A stretch of DNA of 64,000 nucleotides, taken from the NCBI RefSeq assembly GCF_012275535.1, contig NZ_JAAVTK010000001.1:496001-560000 (forward strand), given 5' to 3'. Source of the DNA: Hymenobacter artigasi. Its GTDB lineage: Bacteria; Bacteroidota; Bacteroidia; Cytophagales; Hymenobacteraceae. The notes under the pieces are model-generated. The model searched no databases. It was not told where the DNA came from and was given only the letters and a program-made list of their open reading frames with translations. Positions 44,916 through 53,693 of the stretch are shown here, one piece after another; position 1 is the stretch's first letter; the number at the start of each line of letters is the position of its first letter. The translations under genes were made by a program, and so were the position numbers.

Positions 44916-45076
44916 AAGGAGTTAAGAGTGATGAGTTAGGAGTTAGGAGTTGGCTGGGGTGAGCAGCCAACGGCGGCGATTCCTCAAAAGTAGAACCGGC
45001 AACCGTAGCCGAGGCTCTTTGCCTTTCATAATTTACCAAAACCCAACTCTTAACGCTCAACTCTTAACCCTTAACT
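44916..45076. repeat. GAGTTAG heptamer inverted array between gcvH and sprA
   Basis: Left arm 44916-44953 consists of GAGTTAAG/GAGTTAGG words. Right arm 45043-45076 is the complement (ACTCTTAAC words). They are about 90 bases apart. The array starts next to the gcvH start codon and ends just before the sprA stop codon. The same word family is found at 8984-9095. Confidence 0.8.
44985..44992 (-). promoter_or_regulatory. Candidate -7 element for gcvH
   Basis: TACTTTTG on the minus strand matches TAnnTTTG, 74 bases before the gcvH ATG, in the loop of the heptamer array. If used, the left arm would lie in the leader mRNA. No -33 TTG. Confidence 0.35.
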
Positions 45077-45077
45077 A

Positions 45078-48000
45078 TTACTGCGTCAGGCTGTAGCGCA
45101 GCTGAACACCGCCTTCGGAGTTCGAGTTGCGGAAGGCGTTGCTGATGCGCGGCGTGGTGATGGTCTGGCTGTAGTAGAACTGCAGGTTAAGGCGGGAGTT
45201 GAGCAGGTAGTCGACGGTGGGGCGCAGCTGGAAGGTTTTCGAGCCGTTCGTAATCTGGCCCTGGGCGCGGCCTACAAATCCATCGGGCAAGGTGGGGCTG
45301 GTAGGGTTAGGGTCGGCCGAATCGATGATGCTGCGCTGGATGGTGATGTTGTCGCGGATGCTCAGGTCGAGGCGGGCCGTGAGGTTGTTTTTTAGCACGC
45401 GCTGCTCGCCGCCCACTTTGAAGGGCAGCTTGAGGCTGTTGGTAGCGTAGCCAAAGCCAATCACGAATTCCTTGGTCGACAGCTCGGTGACCTGAGCGTT
45501 GGTGATGTTCAGGGCCACGGTGCGGTTGGTGCGATACTCGATACGGCCGGTTACTTTGCTCACCGTCTGGAAGTTGACCCCGATGAGCGGGGCCAGCGTT
45601 TCCACGATACTCACCTGGCCCACCACGTAGTAGGGCAGGTACTGGTTGCTGGCGTTCACCTGGAAGGGGTTAATCGGCGCACTGCCCGGCGAGCCGAAAC
45701 TGGGCTCGGCCGAGTAGGTGTTGGTGGTGGTGTAGCTGCCGATGCTGTAGATGGACGAGTACGCGTGATTCAGGGTGAATGAACTGAAATACTGCTTGAT
45801 AAGCGGCAGCTGGGCGAAGCCGTTGTAGTCGACGCGCCAGTTGGGCAGCGGTATCACGGCGAAGGGGCTGAACTCCTTGGCCTTGTAGCCGTCTGACGAG
45901 CGGCCGTGGTAGGCATCGGTAAAGCTTTGCACCAGCACGTCCTGCGAGTTGTAGCCGTAGGTGCCGTTGGGGCTTTGGTTGGCCAAGGCCAGCTTGTTGC
46001 GCACGATGAGGCGGTTATCCACAAAACGCTGGAAGGCCTTCGACGTTTCGCCATTGGCCCCGAGGTCGCCAAACAGGGTATTAATGGTAATGGTCGAGGT
46101 CTGGAACGAGCCCGAGCCCAGGGTCTGGGGCACGATGGGCAGGTAGTTATCGAACTGGTCCTTCAGCGGCAGCAGGGTCTGCTCGTTGATGGTGTGCCGG
46201 TAGTAAGCATCAAGGTTCTTCACCTTCTGCTGGCGCGCATCCACCTGAATATTGAAGTCGCGGAACGGCTCCAGCGCGGTGCGCAGCGTGAACGACTGCG
46301 TGAGCAGCGAGCTTAGAGGCGTGTTCAGAAACTCGCTCCGGTCGGTGTACCAGCCGTTGGTGCTGGCCCGGTCATAGAGGGTTTGCAGGCCGGGCTGCTG
46401 CCCTAATATGAACGGCACACCGGGCGCAGTGAAGGTTTCATCGAGGCCAAAGGCCTTGGTTTTGGGCAGGTAGCCGGGCAGCAGTGTGCCATTGGAACGG
46501 CTGAAGGTGAAGTTGATGGAGCGGGCCGTCATCAGCGAGCGTAGCACGGCTTTCACGAAGCGCAGCTTTTCGCGGGTGGTATCGGCGGCCGGCGCGGCCC
46601 GGGTGCCCGCGTTGGCATCGCCGAAGGCGGGCCGCTGGGCGGCGCGTCGGTCCTGGGGCGGCGGCGCGTTGTTGATGATGTTCAGGAATTTGACCTTGTT
46701 GTAAAGCTTCACCAGGTCGATTTTGCCGTTGGCGCTGATTTCGGCGTTGTTCTGAATCGTGTTGCCGACGTTGATTCGGTAGGTCGACGTATCGGTGGCG
46801 CTGGTGGGATTGTTGAGGGCGCGCTGGCCCTGCACGGCGGCCTGCCAGCTGTAGGTGGCGGCGTAGCGGGTATCGGCGCTCAGCCAGTCGGTAAGCGGGA
46901 ATTTATCGAGCGGCAGCCGGTAGGTGAGCGCGGCCAACTGGTTGAAATTGACGGTGCGGCCGCCGCGCAGCAGGTTTTGCTGCAACTGGCTGCGGTTGCG
47001 AATGGCCTCGTCGCTCACCCCGATGGTGCGGCCGGCCCCTTCGTCAACCACGCCCCGGTTGGTGGCGGTGTAGTCGAATATCAGGCTTTTGGTGAGGTCC
47101 CACTTCAGGTCGTAGATGCGGCTGATGAAGAAGGATTTTTGAATAACGGGCGCAATACCGGCCGTAGTGGGTACTTCGCCGGGGTTTAGCACGCGCTGCA
47201 GGAACCGCTCGTTGTAGCGCCGGTCGAGGTCGGTGCGGAAGGAGAAGCGCGAGGGCAGCGGGGTGAAGTTTATTTGCTGGAAAATCTTCAGGTACGGATT
47301 GTCCAGCGCCTTGAAATTGGCCAGCGGCGTGTAATTCTTGGGCGTGGTCTGGTACACATAGGCCACGGCGGCGGTGTAAGCCTTGGTGTAGTCGCGGTCG
47401 GTGCGAATGTCGGAGTGCAGGCGGTCGGTAATCGAGTAGCTCAGGGCCACGTTTTCGATGTCCCAGGGCTTGGGCTTGGCGGGCAGGGCGCCGGGCTTGG
47501 GCAGGGCGCGCTCCTTGCGCACATTCAGCACCGAGATGCTGCGGCTGGTGGTCTGGTCAATTACTTTGTTGCGGTACTCGGCCTGGGCCGACGTATTGAT
47601 GCTGCCGTCGGTGTTCTTGAATTTCTGCAGGCTTTGCTCCAGCTTGGTGTCGGGGTCGAGGGGGTCGTAGAGGGGCGAGCGGCTTTCACGGCCAATCTGG
47701 AGCAGCACCGGCAGGCGCAGGTTCAGCTGCGGGGGCAGGAATTTCTCCACCGCCACGGTCGTGTTCAGGTCGCCCCGGAACACATCGTCCACGGAGCGCT
47801 GCTGCACTTTGTCCTGCAAGCCGCCGAAGCCCACGCTGGTGAAGCTGCCCGTGGCCGTCACGTTGGCCACGTCGGCCAGCTTCACGTTGAGGCGGGCGGT
47901 GGCGGCATAGCCGGCCTGCTGCTCGAAGTCAAACACCCGGAACTCATCGGCCCACAGGTTCACGGTTTTCTCCGCCACGCTGGGGTCGGTGGGGTTCAGA

Positions 48001-51000
48001 ATGCCCAGCATCACGCCCTGCACCGCCGAGAAGTCGGGGTTGCCCAGCACGGTGATGGTTGCGCCGTTGGCCAGGGTTACCGTGAAGGGAATCTGGAGGT
48101 TAGGATTAACCTGCTGGTTGCGCTTGGCCTTGGCATCAATGAAATCCTGAAACGACACATCAATGCGGTTTTCCACGGGCCACACGCCGTCGGGGCTCTG
48201 GTCGCCCACGGCGGTCAGCTTCAGCGGCAGCGAGTACTGGTAGTAGTTCTGGCTGTAGTCGGTGCCGATGCGCAGGAAGGCCTGCACGTCGCCGCTGAGG
48301 GTGGTGGGGTCGTCCGAATCGCCGTGTAGGAACATGCGCAGGCGCTTGTAGCGCAGCATGTTGATGGTGATGTTCTTGTAAGCTGCCTTGGCGAATCCGT
48401 CGCGCAGGTTCACCACGGCCAGGCGCAGGCTCTGCTCGTTTTGCAGGCGCGAGGTGCTGCTGCTGCCGTACTCCTTATCGCGCAGAATGCCGGGCGGCGA
48501 CACGTAGGGAATTTTATTGCCCTTGGCCACGGCAATGCCGTTTTCCTCAATGCTTACCGTGGAGATATTGAAAGCGTCGGCATCGGTGAGGCTGCCGCCC
48601 GGAGAAATGCCGCCCTGGCGCGCATCCACGATGGGGTACAGGAAGCGGCGCCACTGGTTGGCCACAAACTGCGGCTGCACCAAGCGTAGCACCACGGGGT
48701 CCTGCCAGTTGGTCATGTACATGCGCAGGAACCGGATGGACTTGAAGCCGAAGTCCTTGCCGCCATTGCCCTGCACCTTATAGCCCTCCCGAATCGGAAT
48801 CCGGAACAGGTACCAGTTCACGTCCTCACCATTCACGTTGTTCTTCACGTTATCGATGATGAAGTTCGAGCCCACGTTCAGGCTGCCGGGCCGCAGCGAC
48901 ATCTTGTATTCGTAGTAGCGCTCCACGTCCTGCACCACGTTGTCGCGGTTCAGGTCCTCCTTGTCGGGGAAGGCCGTGGAGCTGAGCTGGCTGTTTTCGG
49001 GCGAGTTGCCGTCGTAGCCGTCGTAGTTCTTGTAGCGGCCCAGGATTTTGGTATTGTTCTGGTCGTAGCTCGGGTCGAGGTGGTGGCGGAAGTCATCGCC
49101 CGAGGGGTCGGGCAGGGTGCCGTACACCGGGGCCACGGTGCCCAGCGCCGGCGGGTAGTTGCTGAAGTAATTCCGCTCGTTGTCGTCGCTCAGGCCGTCG
49201 AGGCCCACATCCTGGGCCGTGCGCGCGCCGGGCGCGGCGTTGAAGGCATCGGTCAGAAACTGCTGGCGCGTGACGCGGCCCCACACGGTGGGGTTGGTAT
49301 TGTCCTGCACGGCCTGCGGGTCGTTGGTCACGGGCAGGCCGTTCTCGAACTCGTGCTGGTTGCCGTCCTTCAACACGTCCTCGCTCACGTTGCCCAGGTT
49401 GATGACGAATTCGCCACCGGTCACGTTGGCCTTGTCGTTGCCGTCCTGGTCGGTGATGTTCACGCGGCTGGCCGGGGCGTTGGGATTGGTGCTTTTCAGG
49501 AAGGGGTCCATCATCCAGAACTCCAGGTACTCGATGTTGGCGTTGTCAAAATCGGTATCGAAGGTGATGGCCCGGCTGATGCCGGCAAACTTGTCTTCGG
49601 GCCGCTCGCCGTTGTTGAACGCCTTGCCGTCGGTGCCCACGTTCGGGTTGTAGTTGTAGGGCCCGCGCTCGCTGGGGAAGTAGGCCAGGTCGAAGCTATA
49701 CTCGAAGCCGTTGCCGGTCGAGCCCAGGTCCTTGTTCGGAAACACCTCGTCGCGTTTGATGCCGCGGGTGTAATGGTTCAGCAGGTCACCGGCCCCGATG
49801 TTGCCCGGCACAATGCTGCCACCGGTGTAGTAGCTCTGGTCCACGGTGTACCAGGCCAGCTTGGCGCGCTGGTAGTTGTAGGCCAGCCCGCCCACCAAGC
49901 TGTTCTTAATGGGCAGCGGCGTGGAGGCTAGCCGCCAAGCCGGAATAGAGGCCAGCCCGCCCAGCGTGTAAGGCGTACGGGCATTCTCAAAGTCGTCGAT
50001 GTACGACACGCCGTTTTCGCCGTTGCCCAGCTGCGAGCGGCCCGGCAGCAGCTTGGCAAACTCGCCGCTGAAGGCAATGGTCGAAATCTCCTTCGTCGAC
50101 ACGAAGGGCAGCATGTCGAGGTACTTGGTCAGCACCCGGCTGTCTTTCCGGATGCTGCCATCCAGGCCGATGATGGTGTTGTTGCCCGGCTCGTCGCCGA
50201 TGTTCACACGGTTGATGCCGGGGGCCTGGTTTTCCAGCAAGTGCAGGGCCGTGCCGCCGATGGTCACGTCCTTGTTCAGGCGGTAGTCGAGGCGCACGCC
50301 CAGCAGCTTGCGCGGCTGCACCTGCACCAGGGCATTTTTCTCGAACTCCACCCGCAGCTCGTTGGCCGAGTTCAGGTAGGCCGGGTTCAGGATTTTCACC
50401 TTGGCCTGGTCGTAGAACACCTGGTAGTCGGTGCCCTCCGTGAGCAGCGTCGAGCCCGAGCGCACCCGCACCGAGCCCTGCGCAATGCCAATGCCGGGCA
50501 GGTTAATCTCGTCCGAAGCCGCCCCGCCCTGGAAGCGCCCGCGCAGGAAAAACTTGTCCTTTTCCTGCCGCTGCTGGGCGTCGCTCTGGGTCTGGTTGTA
50601 CAGCTCGTTATAAACGTATTTGTCAATCAGCGCCGGCTCGCCCGTAAACCGGCTTTGCAGGAAGGAGCCGAACGGCTGCACGTTCGGGAAGATAATCTTG
50701 CCCAGCTCGGGGTCAATCGTGATGCCCGGGAAGTAGTCAAAGTTGCCGTCCGGAATCTTGTCGTTGTTGGAGTTAACGTGGTCCAGGTTAAGCACCTCTA
50801 TCAGTGGCCGGTTGGCTACCTGGGCTCCCTCCTTCAGCGAAATCAGGTCCACGCCCGTCGCGTCGTCCTTGTAGATGATTTGCAGCTGGAAGTTGTCGCG
50901 CTGCAGCTGCGAGGCGTTCAGGGGATAGATGTTTTTCATCATCAAATCCCAGGTCGGCGTGTTCAGCGTGAGCAGGTTGGGGTTGTTCGGATTCTTGGTG

Positions 51001-52622
51001 GGGTCGGCAATGCCCACGCCGGGATTACTGGCCTTCAGCATCTTGAGGAAGATGACCTGGTCGGGCGTCACGTTGTTGTAATCGCCCGACAGCTCGCCCA
51101 CCTTGTAAGTTTTGCCGTTGTAGATGTACTCAAAGCTCACGCCCAGCACCTGGTCGGGCAGCAGGGCGGTGTTCAGGCTCAGGTAGCCCAGCTGGGCGTT
51201 GAAGGTGTACTCGCGGGCATCGAGCTTGCGGGCCCGCACGCGCTCAAAGTCCACGTTCTTGGTCAGGCCCTGGTTTACCTGCAGGAAATTGTCGACCTGA
51301 ATGTTATCACGGGTAGCGCCCGGCCCGGTCAGCGTGCCGTACTCGCTGTTGGCATCATTGGTGCCCGGAGTCAGGATACTGGGGTTACCGATGTGGTACT
51401 TGTCGTACTGGTACAGCCGGAACGGCTCGCCCAGGTCCATCAGCGTCACCACGTTGCGCAGGTTTTCGGTGGTGCGGTTGTCGTTGGTCACGTACACCTC
51501 CAGCCGGTTTATGGTAAACTGGCTCTGGATGGTGGGCAGGCTGCGCAGGGCCACATCGTAGCGGTCGCGGAAGAACTGGGCCAGGAAAAAGTGCCGGTCC
51601 TTCTCGTACTGGCTGGCCTTGATTTCGTACTGCCGGCTCTGCGCGCCGTTCTGAATACGCACCTCGTCGGCGGTGCCGCGCACGGTGGCGGCCACGGCCG
51701 TCACGCCCAGCTTGCCAAACTGCAGCTGGGTTTTGATGCCGAATAGGTTTTGCCCGCCCTGCACCAGCGAGTTGGTGAGCGGCAGGCTTACGTTGCCCAA
51801 ATCCACCTTGCGGATGATGTCCGTTTCCTCACCCGCGTAGTCAAACTTCATCTGGTTGTCGAAGTCGAACGCGGCCTTGGTGTCGTAGTTGAACACCAGC
51901 TTGAGCTTGGTGCCAATGGCCCCCGAGAGGTTGACGTTGATGTTTTGCTCAAACAAAAAATCGCCCACGCTCTGCTGGCGCAGGGTCAGGGCCGGATTTT
52001 CGTTGCGGTTGAAGCGCGCCCCAAACTTGAGTGTAACTGAGCCCGCCGGCCGGATATCAACGTAATTCCCCCCAAAAATGCGGTTGGCAATCGGCCCGAG
52101 GTAAATCTTCGGAATCAGGCGCTGGGCCTGGGCCGAACCAGCGGCGGCGGCCGGCCCCGTAATGCCGCCCTTGGCCTTCTGCCGGTAGTAGTCGCTCACA
52201 GCCTGCCGCCGCTGAAATTCCGCGTACTGCTTGTAGCTCAGCACGCTGGGGTCGCGGTAGTCCACCTCCTTGCCCACTTTTTCCTGCACCTCAAACTGCG
52301 TCAGGCTGTCGTCGACGGCCACGTTGAGCTTCACGGTTTTGGGCAGGGGCAGAATCAGCGGCGACTCGCGGCGGTGCGGCCCGAAGGGGCTGCCCGGGCG
52401 GTCGTGCGCCCGCACCCGGGGCCGCCGGCTCGGCTTGTAAGGCCCCGTGGTGTCCACCACCGCCCCGGCGGGCCGGGGGGTATCGGCGGCCAGGACCCGG
52501 TTGGCGCGTAGCCACAGGCTGGTCGCGCGCGGGCCGGCAATGGGCGCGGCCTGAGCCCACCACGCCAGCAACGACGCAACCATAACAACCGACGCGGGGA
52601 GTAATTTCTGTCCGGATTTCAA
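45078..52622 (-). CDS. sprA: T9SS outer-membrane translocon SprA/Sov
   Basis: Giant outer-membrane protein (2514 residues) that forms the type IX secretion translocon, known from Flavobacterium as a 36-strand barrel. It starts with a signal peptide (KLLPASVVMVASLLAWWAQA). The start is TTG, since the next ATG (codon 14) would lose the basic n-region. Barrel-type alternating segments run through the protein, with recurrent aromatic and glycine turns. Recognisable SprA stretches are GNYVDIRPAGSVTLKFGA near residue 190 and KLKLVFNYDTKAAFDFDNQMKFDY near 250. The end is LRYSLTQ. The order maeB-ruvA-sprA-gcvH-vanZ is familiar in Bacteroidota. Confidence 0.95.
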   Translation of the reverse strand: MKSGQKLLPASVVMVASLLAWWAQAAPIAGPRATSLWLRANRVLAADTPRPAGAVVDTTGPYKPSRRPRVRAHDRPGSPFGPHRRESPLILPLPKTVKLNVAVDDSLTQFEVQEKVGKEVDYRDPSVLSYKQYAEFQRRQAVSDYYRQKAKGGITGPAAAAGSAQAQRLIPKIYLGPIANRIFGGNYVDIRPAGSVTLKFGARFNRNENPALTLRQQSVGDFLFEQNINVNLSGAIGTKLKLVFNYDTKAAFDFDNQMKFDYAGEETDIIRKVDLGNVSLPLTNSLVQGGQNLFGIKTQLQFGKLGVTAVAATVRGTADEVRIQNGAQSRQYEIKASQYEKDRHFFLAQFFRDRYDVALRSLPTIQSQFTINRLEVYVTNDNRTTENLRNVVTLMDLGEPFRLYQYDKYHIGNPSILTPGTNDANSEYGTLTGPGATRDNIQVDNFLQVNQGLTKNVDFERVRARKLDAREYTFNAQLGYLSLNTALLPDQVLGVSFEYIYNGKTYKVGELSGDYNNVTPDQVIFLKMLKASNPGVGIADPTKNPNNPNLLTLNTPTWDLMMKNIYPLNASQLQRDNFQLQIIYKDDATGVDLISLKEGAQVANRPLIEVLNLDHVNSNNDKIPDGNFDYFPGITIDPELGKIIFPNVQPFGSFLQSRFTGEPALIDKYVYNELYNQTQSDAQQRQEKDKFFLRGRFQGGAASDEINLPGIGIAQGSVRVRSGSTLLTEGTDYQVFYDQAKVKILNPAYLNSANELRVEFEKNALVQVQPRKLLGVRLDYRLNKDVTIGGTALHLLENQAPGINRVNIGDEPGNNTIIGLDGSIRKDSRVLTKYLDMLPFVSTKEISTIAFSGEFAKLLPGRSQLGNGENGVSYIDDFENARTPYTLGGLASIPAWRLASTPLPIKNSLVGGLAYNYQRAKLAWYTVDQSYYTGGSIVPGNIGAGDLLNHYTRGIKRDEVFPNKDLGSTGNGFEYSFDLAYFPSERGPYNYNPNVGTDGKAFNNGERPEDKFAGISRAITFDTDFDNANIEYLEFWMMDPFLKSTNPNAPASRVNITDQDGNDKANVTGGEFVINLGNVSEDVLKDGNQHEFENGLPVTNDPQAVQDNTNPTVWGRVTRQQFLTDAFNAAPGARTAQDVGLDGLSDDNERNYFSNYPPALGTVAPVYGTLPDPSGDDFRHHLDPSYDQNNTKILGRYKNYDGYDGNSPENSQLSSTAFPDKEDLNRDNVVQDVERYYEYKMSLRPGSLNVGSNFIIDNVKNNVNGEDVNWYLFRIPIREGYKVQGNGGKDFGFKSIRFLRMYMTNWQDPVVLRLVQPQFVANQWRRFLYPIVDARQGGISPGGSLTDADAFNISTVSIEENGIAVAKGNKIPYVSPPGILRDKEYGSSSTSRLQNEQSLRLAVVNLRDGFAKAAYKNITINMLRYKRLRMFLHGDSDDPTTLSGDVQAFLRIGTDYSQNYYQYSLPLKLTAVGDQSPDGVWPVENRIDVSFQDFIDAKAKRNQQVNPNLQIPFTVTLANGATITVLGNPDFSAVQGVMLGILNPTDPSVAEKTVNLWADEFRVFDFEQQAGYAATARLNVKLADVANVTATGSFTSVGFGGLQDKVQQRSVDDVFRGDLNTTVAVEKFLPPQLNLRLPVLLQIGRESRSPLYDPLDPDTKLEQSLQKFKNTDGSINTSAQAEYRNKVIDQTTSRSISVLNVRKERALPKPGALPAKPKPWDIENVALSYSITDRLHSDIRTDRDYTKAYTAAVAYVYQTTPKNYTPLANFKALDNPYLKIFQQINFTPLPSRFSFRTDLDRRYNERFLQRVLNPGEVPTTAGIAPVIQKSFFISRIYDLKWDLTKSLIFDYTATNRGVVDEGAGRTIGVSDEAIRNRSQLQQNLLRGGRTVNFNQLAALTYRLPLDKFPLTDWLSADTRYAATYSWQAAVQGQRALNNPTSATDTSTYRINVGNTIQNNAEISANGKIDLVKLYNKVKFLNIINNAPPPQDRRAAQRPAFGDANAGTRAAPAADTTREKLRFVKAVLRSLMTARSINFTFSRSNGTLLPGYLPKTKAFGLDETFTAPGVPFILGQQPGLQTLYDRASTNGWYTDRSEFLNTPLSSLLTQSFTLRTALEPFRDFNIQVDARQQKVKNLDAYYRHTINEQTLLPLKDQFDNYLPIVPQTLGSGSFQTSTITINTLFGDLGANGETSKAFQRFVDNRLIVRNKLALANQSPNGTYGYNSQDVLVQSFTDAYHGRSSDGYKAKEFSPFAVIPLPNWRVDYNGFAQLPLIKQYFSSFTLNHAYSSIYSIGSYTTTNTYSAEPSFGSPGSAPINPFQVNASNQYLPYYVVGQVSIVETLAPLIGVNFQTVSKVTGRIEYRTNRTVALNITNAQVTELSTKEFVIGFGYATNSLKLPFKVGGEQRVLKNNLTARLDLSIRDNITIQRSIIDSADPNPTSPTLPDGFVGRAQGQITNGSKTFQLRPTVDYLLNSRLNLQFYYSQTITTPRISNAFRNSNSEGGVQLRYSLTQ

Positions 52623-52637
52623 GCAGGATAGGTGGAT

Positions 52638-52803
52638 GTAGCTATTGGAGCTGTTAGCCCCTAGCGGTTAGCTATTAGTCGGTTGGAATCGGCGGTAGTC
52701 GGTAGTCCTTCGGAAACGAATCGAAATTGAGTCAGCCCATGGTCGCCCCCATAGCGAGGCAAGAGCTAGCAGCTAAAAGCTATGCGCTAACAGCTAAAAA
52801 CCG
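52638..52803. repeat. AGCTA-word inverted array between ruvA and sprA
   Basis: Left side 52638-52682 carries AGCTATTGG/AGCTGTTAG/GTTAGCTATTAG words. Right side 52763-52803 carries their complement (AGCTAGCAGCTAAAAGCTA type). A further inverted pair, TTGAGTCAG/CTGACTCAG, lies at 52727-52735 and 52806-52814. The array fills most of the gap upstream of sprA. Confidence 0.65.
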
Positions 52804-52810
52804 TCCTGAC

Positions 52811-53416
52811 TCAGTGCGACTTCAAAGCAAATTTAATCAATTCCTCCACGCTTAGCTCCCCGCCGTGTTTGTGCTGAATCTGGTCCAGCTGTTTCTCGGC
52901 AGCGGCCCGCGCAAAGCCCAGGGTTACCAGGGCCTGCAACGCTTCGGCACGGCGCGTATTGTGTTGGCGAGCCAGCGGCACGGTGTCCACACCGGCTTTG
53001 GCCAGCAGCTCGTCCTTGCGCAGCTTGTCCTTTAGCTCCAGAATCACGCGCTGGGCCGTTTTCGGCCCCACGCCCTTGATGCTCTGGATGGCCCGTACAT
53101 TTTCGCTCACAATGGCTTCACGGATTTCGCCCACGCTCATGCTGCTCACCATCACGATGCCCGTGCCCGGCCCGATGCCCGACACCGAAATCAGGAGCAT
53201 GAACAGCGCCTTCTCGCTGGGGTCGAGGAAGCCATAGAGCGTGTGCCCGTCTTCCTTGATGTGCTGGTAGGTGTAGATTTTAGTGGCCGCGCCCTCGGCC
53301 GGTAGCTTCGAGTAGGTGGCCAGCGAGATGCGGACTTCATAGCCCACGCCGAGAATGTCGACAATGGCGAGGGTGGCGTCTTTGTAAGCGAGTTTACCGT
53401 CGAGGTAGGCAATCAT
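52811..53416 (-). CDS. ruvA: Holliday junction DNA helicase subunit RuvA
   Basis: Tetramer that binds four-way junctions and loads the RuvB motor for branch migration. Domain I (OB fold) begins MIAYLDGKLAYKD. Domain II carries two helix-hairpin-helix motifs (ISVSGIGPGTGIVM and SIKGVGPKTAQRVILELKDKL). A flexible linker and domain III (ALQALVTLGFARAAAEKQLDQI) finish it. The length of 201 is normal. It precedes sprA on the same strand with a 188-base gap holding an inverted array. Confidence 0.98.
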   Translation of the reverse strand: MIAYLDGKLAYKDATLAIVDILGVGYEVRISLATYSKLPAEGAATKIYTYQHIKEDGHTLYGFLDPSEKALFMLLISVSGIGPGTGIVMVSSMSVGEIREAIVSENVRAIQSIKGVGPKTAQRVILELKDKLRKDELLAKAGVDTVPLARQHNTRRAEALQALVTLGFARAAAEKQLDQIQHKHGGELSVEELIKFALKSH

Positions 53417-53489
53417 AGGCCGGCGAAAGGAAGAGAAGAGAGAGACACAAGTGCTGTTCTGGCAACACCAGTTTCCGGTTTTTATCTCC

Positions 53490-53497
53490 CAAATTTA
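53490..53497 (-). promoter_or_regulatory. Candidate -7 element for ruvA
   Basis: TAAATTTG on the minus strand matches TAnnTTTG, about 75 bases before the ruvA ATG. A second match (TATTTTTG) lies at 53511-53518. No ideal -33 TTG. Confidence 0.4.
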
Positions 53498-53569
53498 CTG
53501 GCTTTTCGGCCAAAAATATTGGGTCAAATGAAGAAGATGTGAGCATTCAAATCGAGAGCCCATAAAACG

Positions 53570-53667
53570 GTCATGCCGAGCGGAGCCGAGGCATCTCGCG
53601 TGCAGTACCAAATCCAACGATTGAGTTACTACCACACGCGAGATGCCTCGGCTCCGCTCGGCATGAC
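53570..53667. repeat. 33 bp perfect palindrome, copy 2 of GTCATG family
   Basis: Arms 53570-53602 and 53635-53667 are perfectly complementary over 33 bases around a 32-base loop. The outer end is GTCATGCCGAGC and the inner end GAGGCATCTCGCGTG. The loop includes CCAACGATTGAGTTACTA, close to the loop of the copy at 5016. It lies between maeB and ruvA, just beyond the maeB stop codon. Confidence 0.93.
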
Positions 53668-53693
53668 GTTCGAGCTGGATTTGGCTGCGGCTT

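Noticed and set aside
47274-48329. 351-codon plus-strand frame opposite sprA
   Set aside because: One of several antisense frames in sprA (another at 49080-49931). Composition artefact without domain features.
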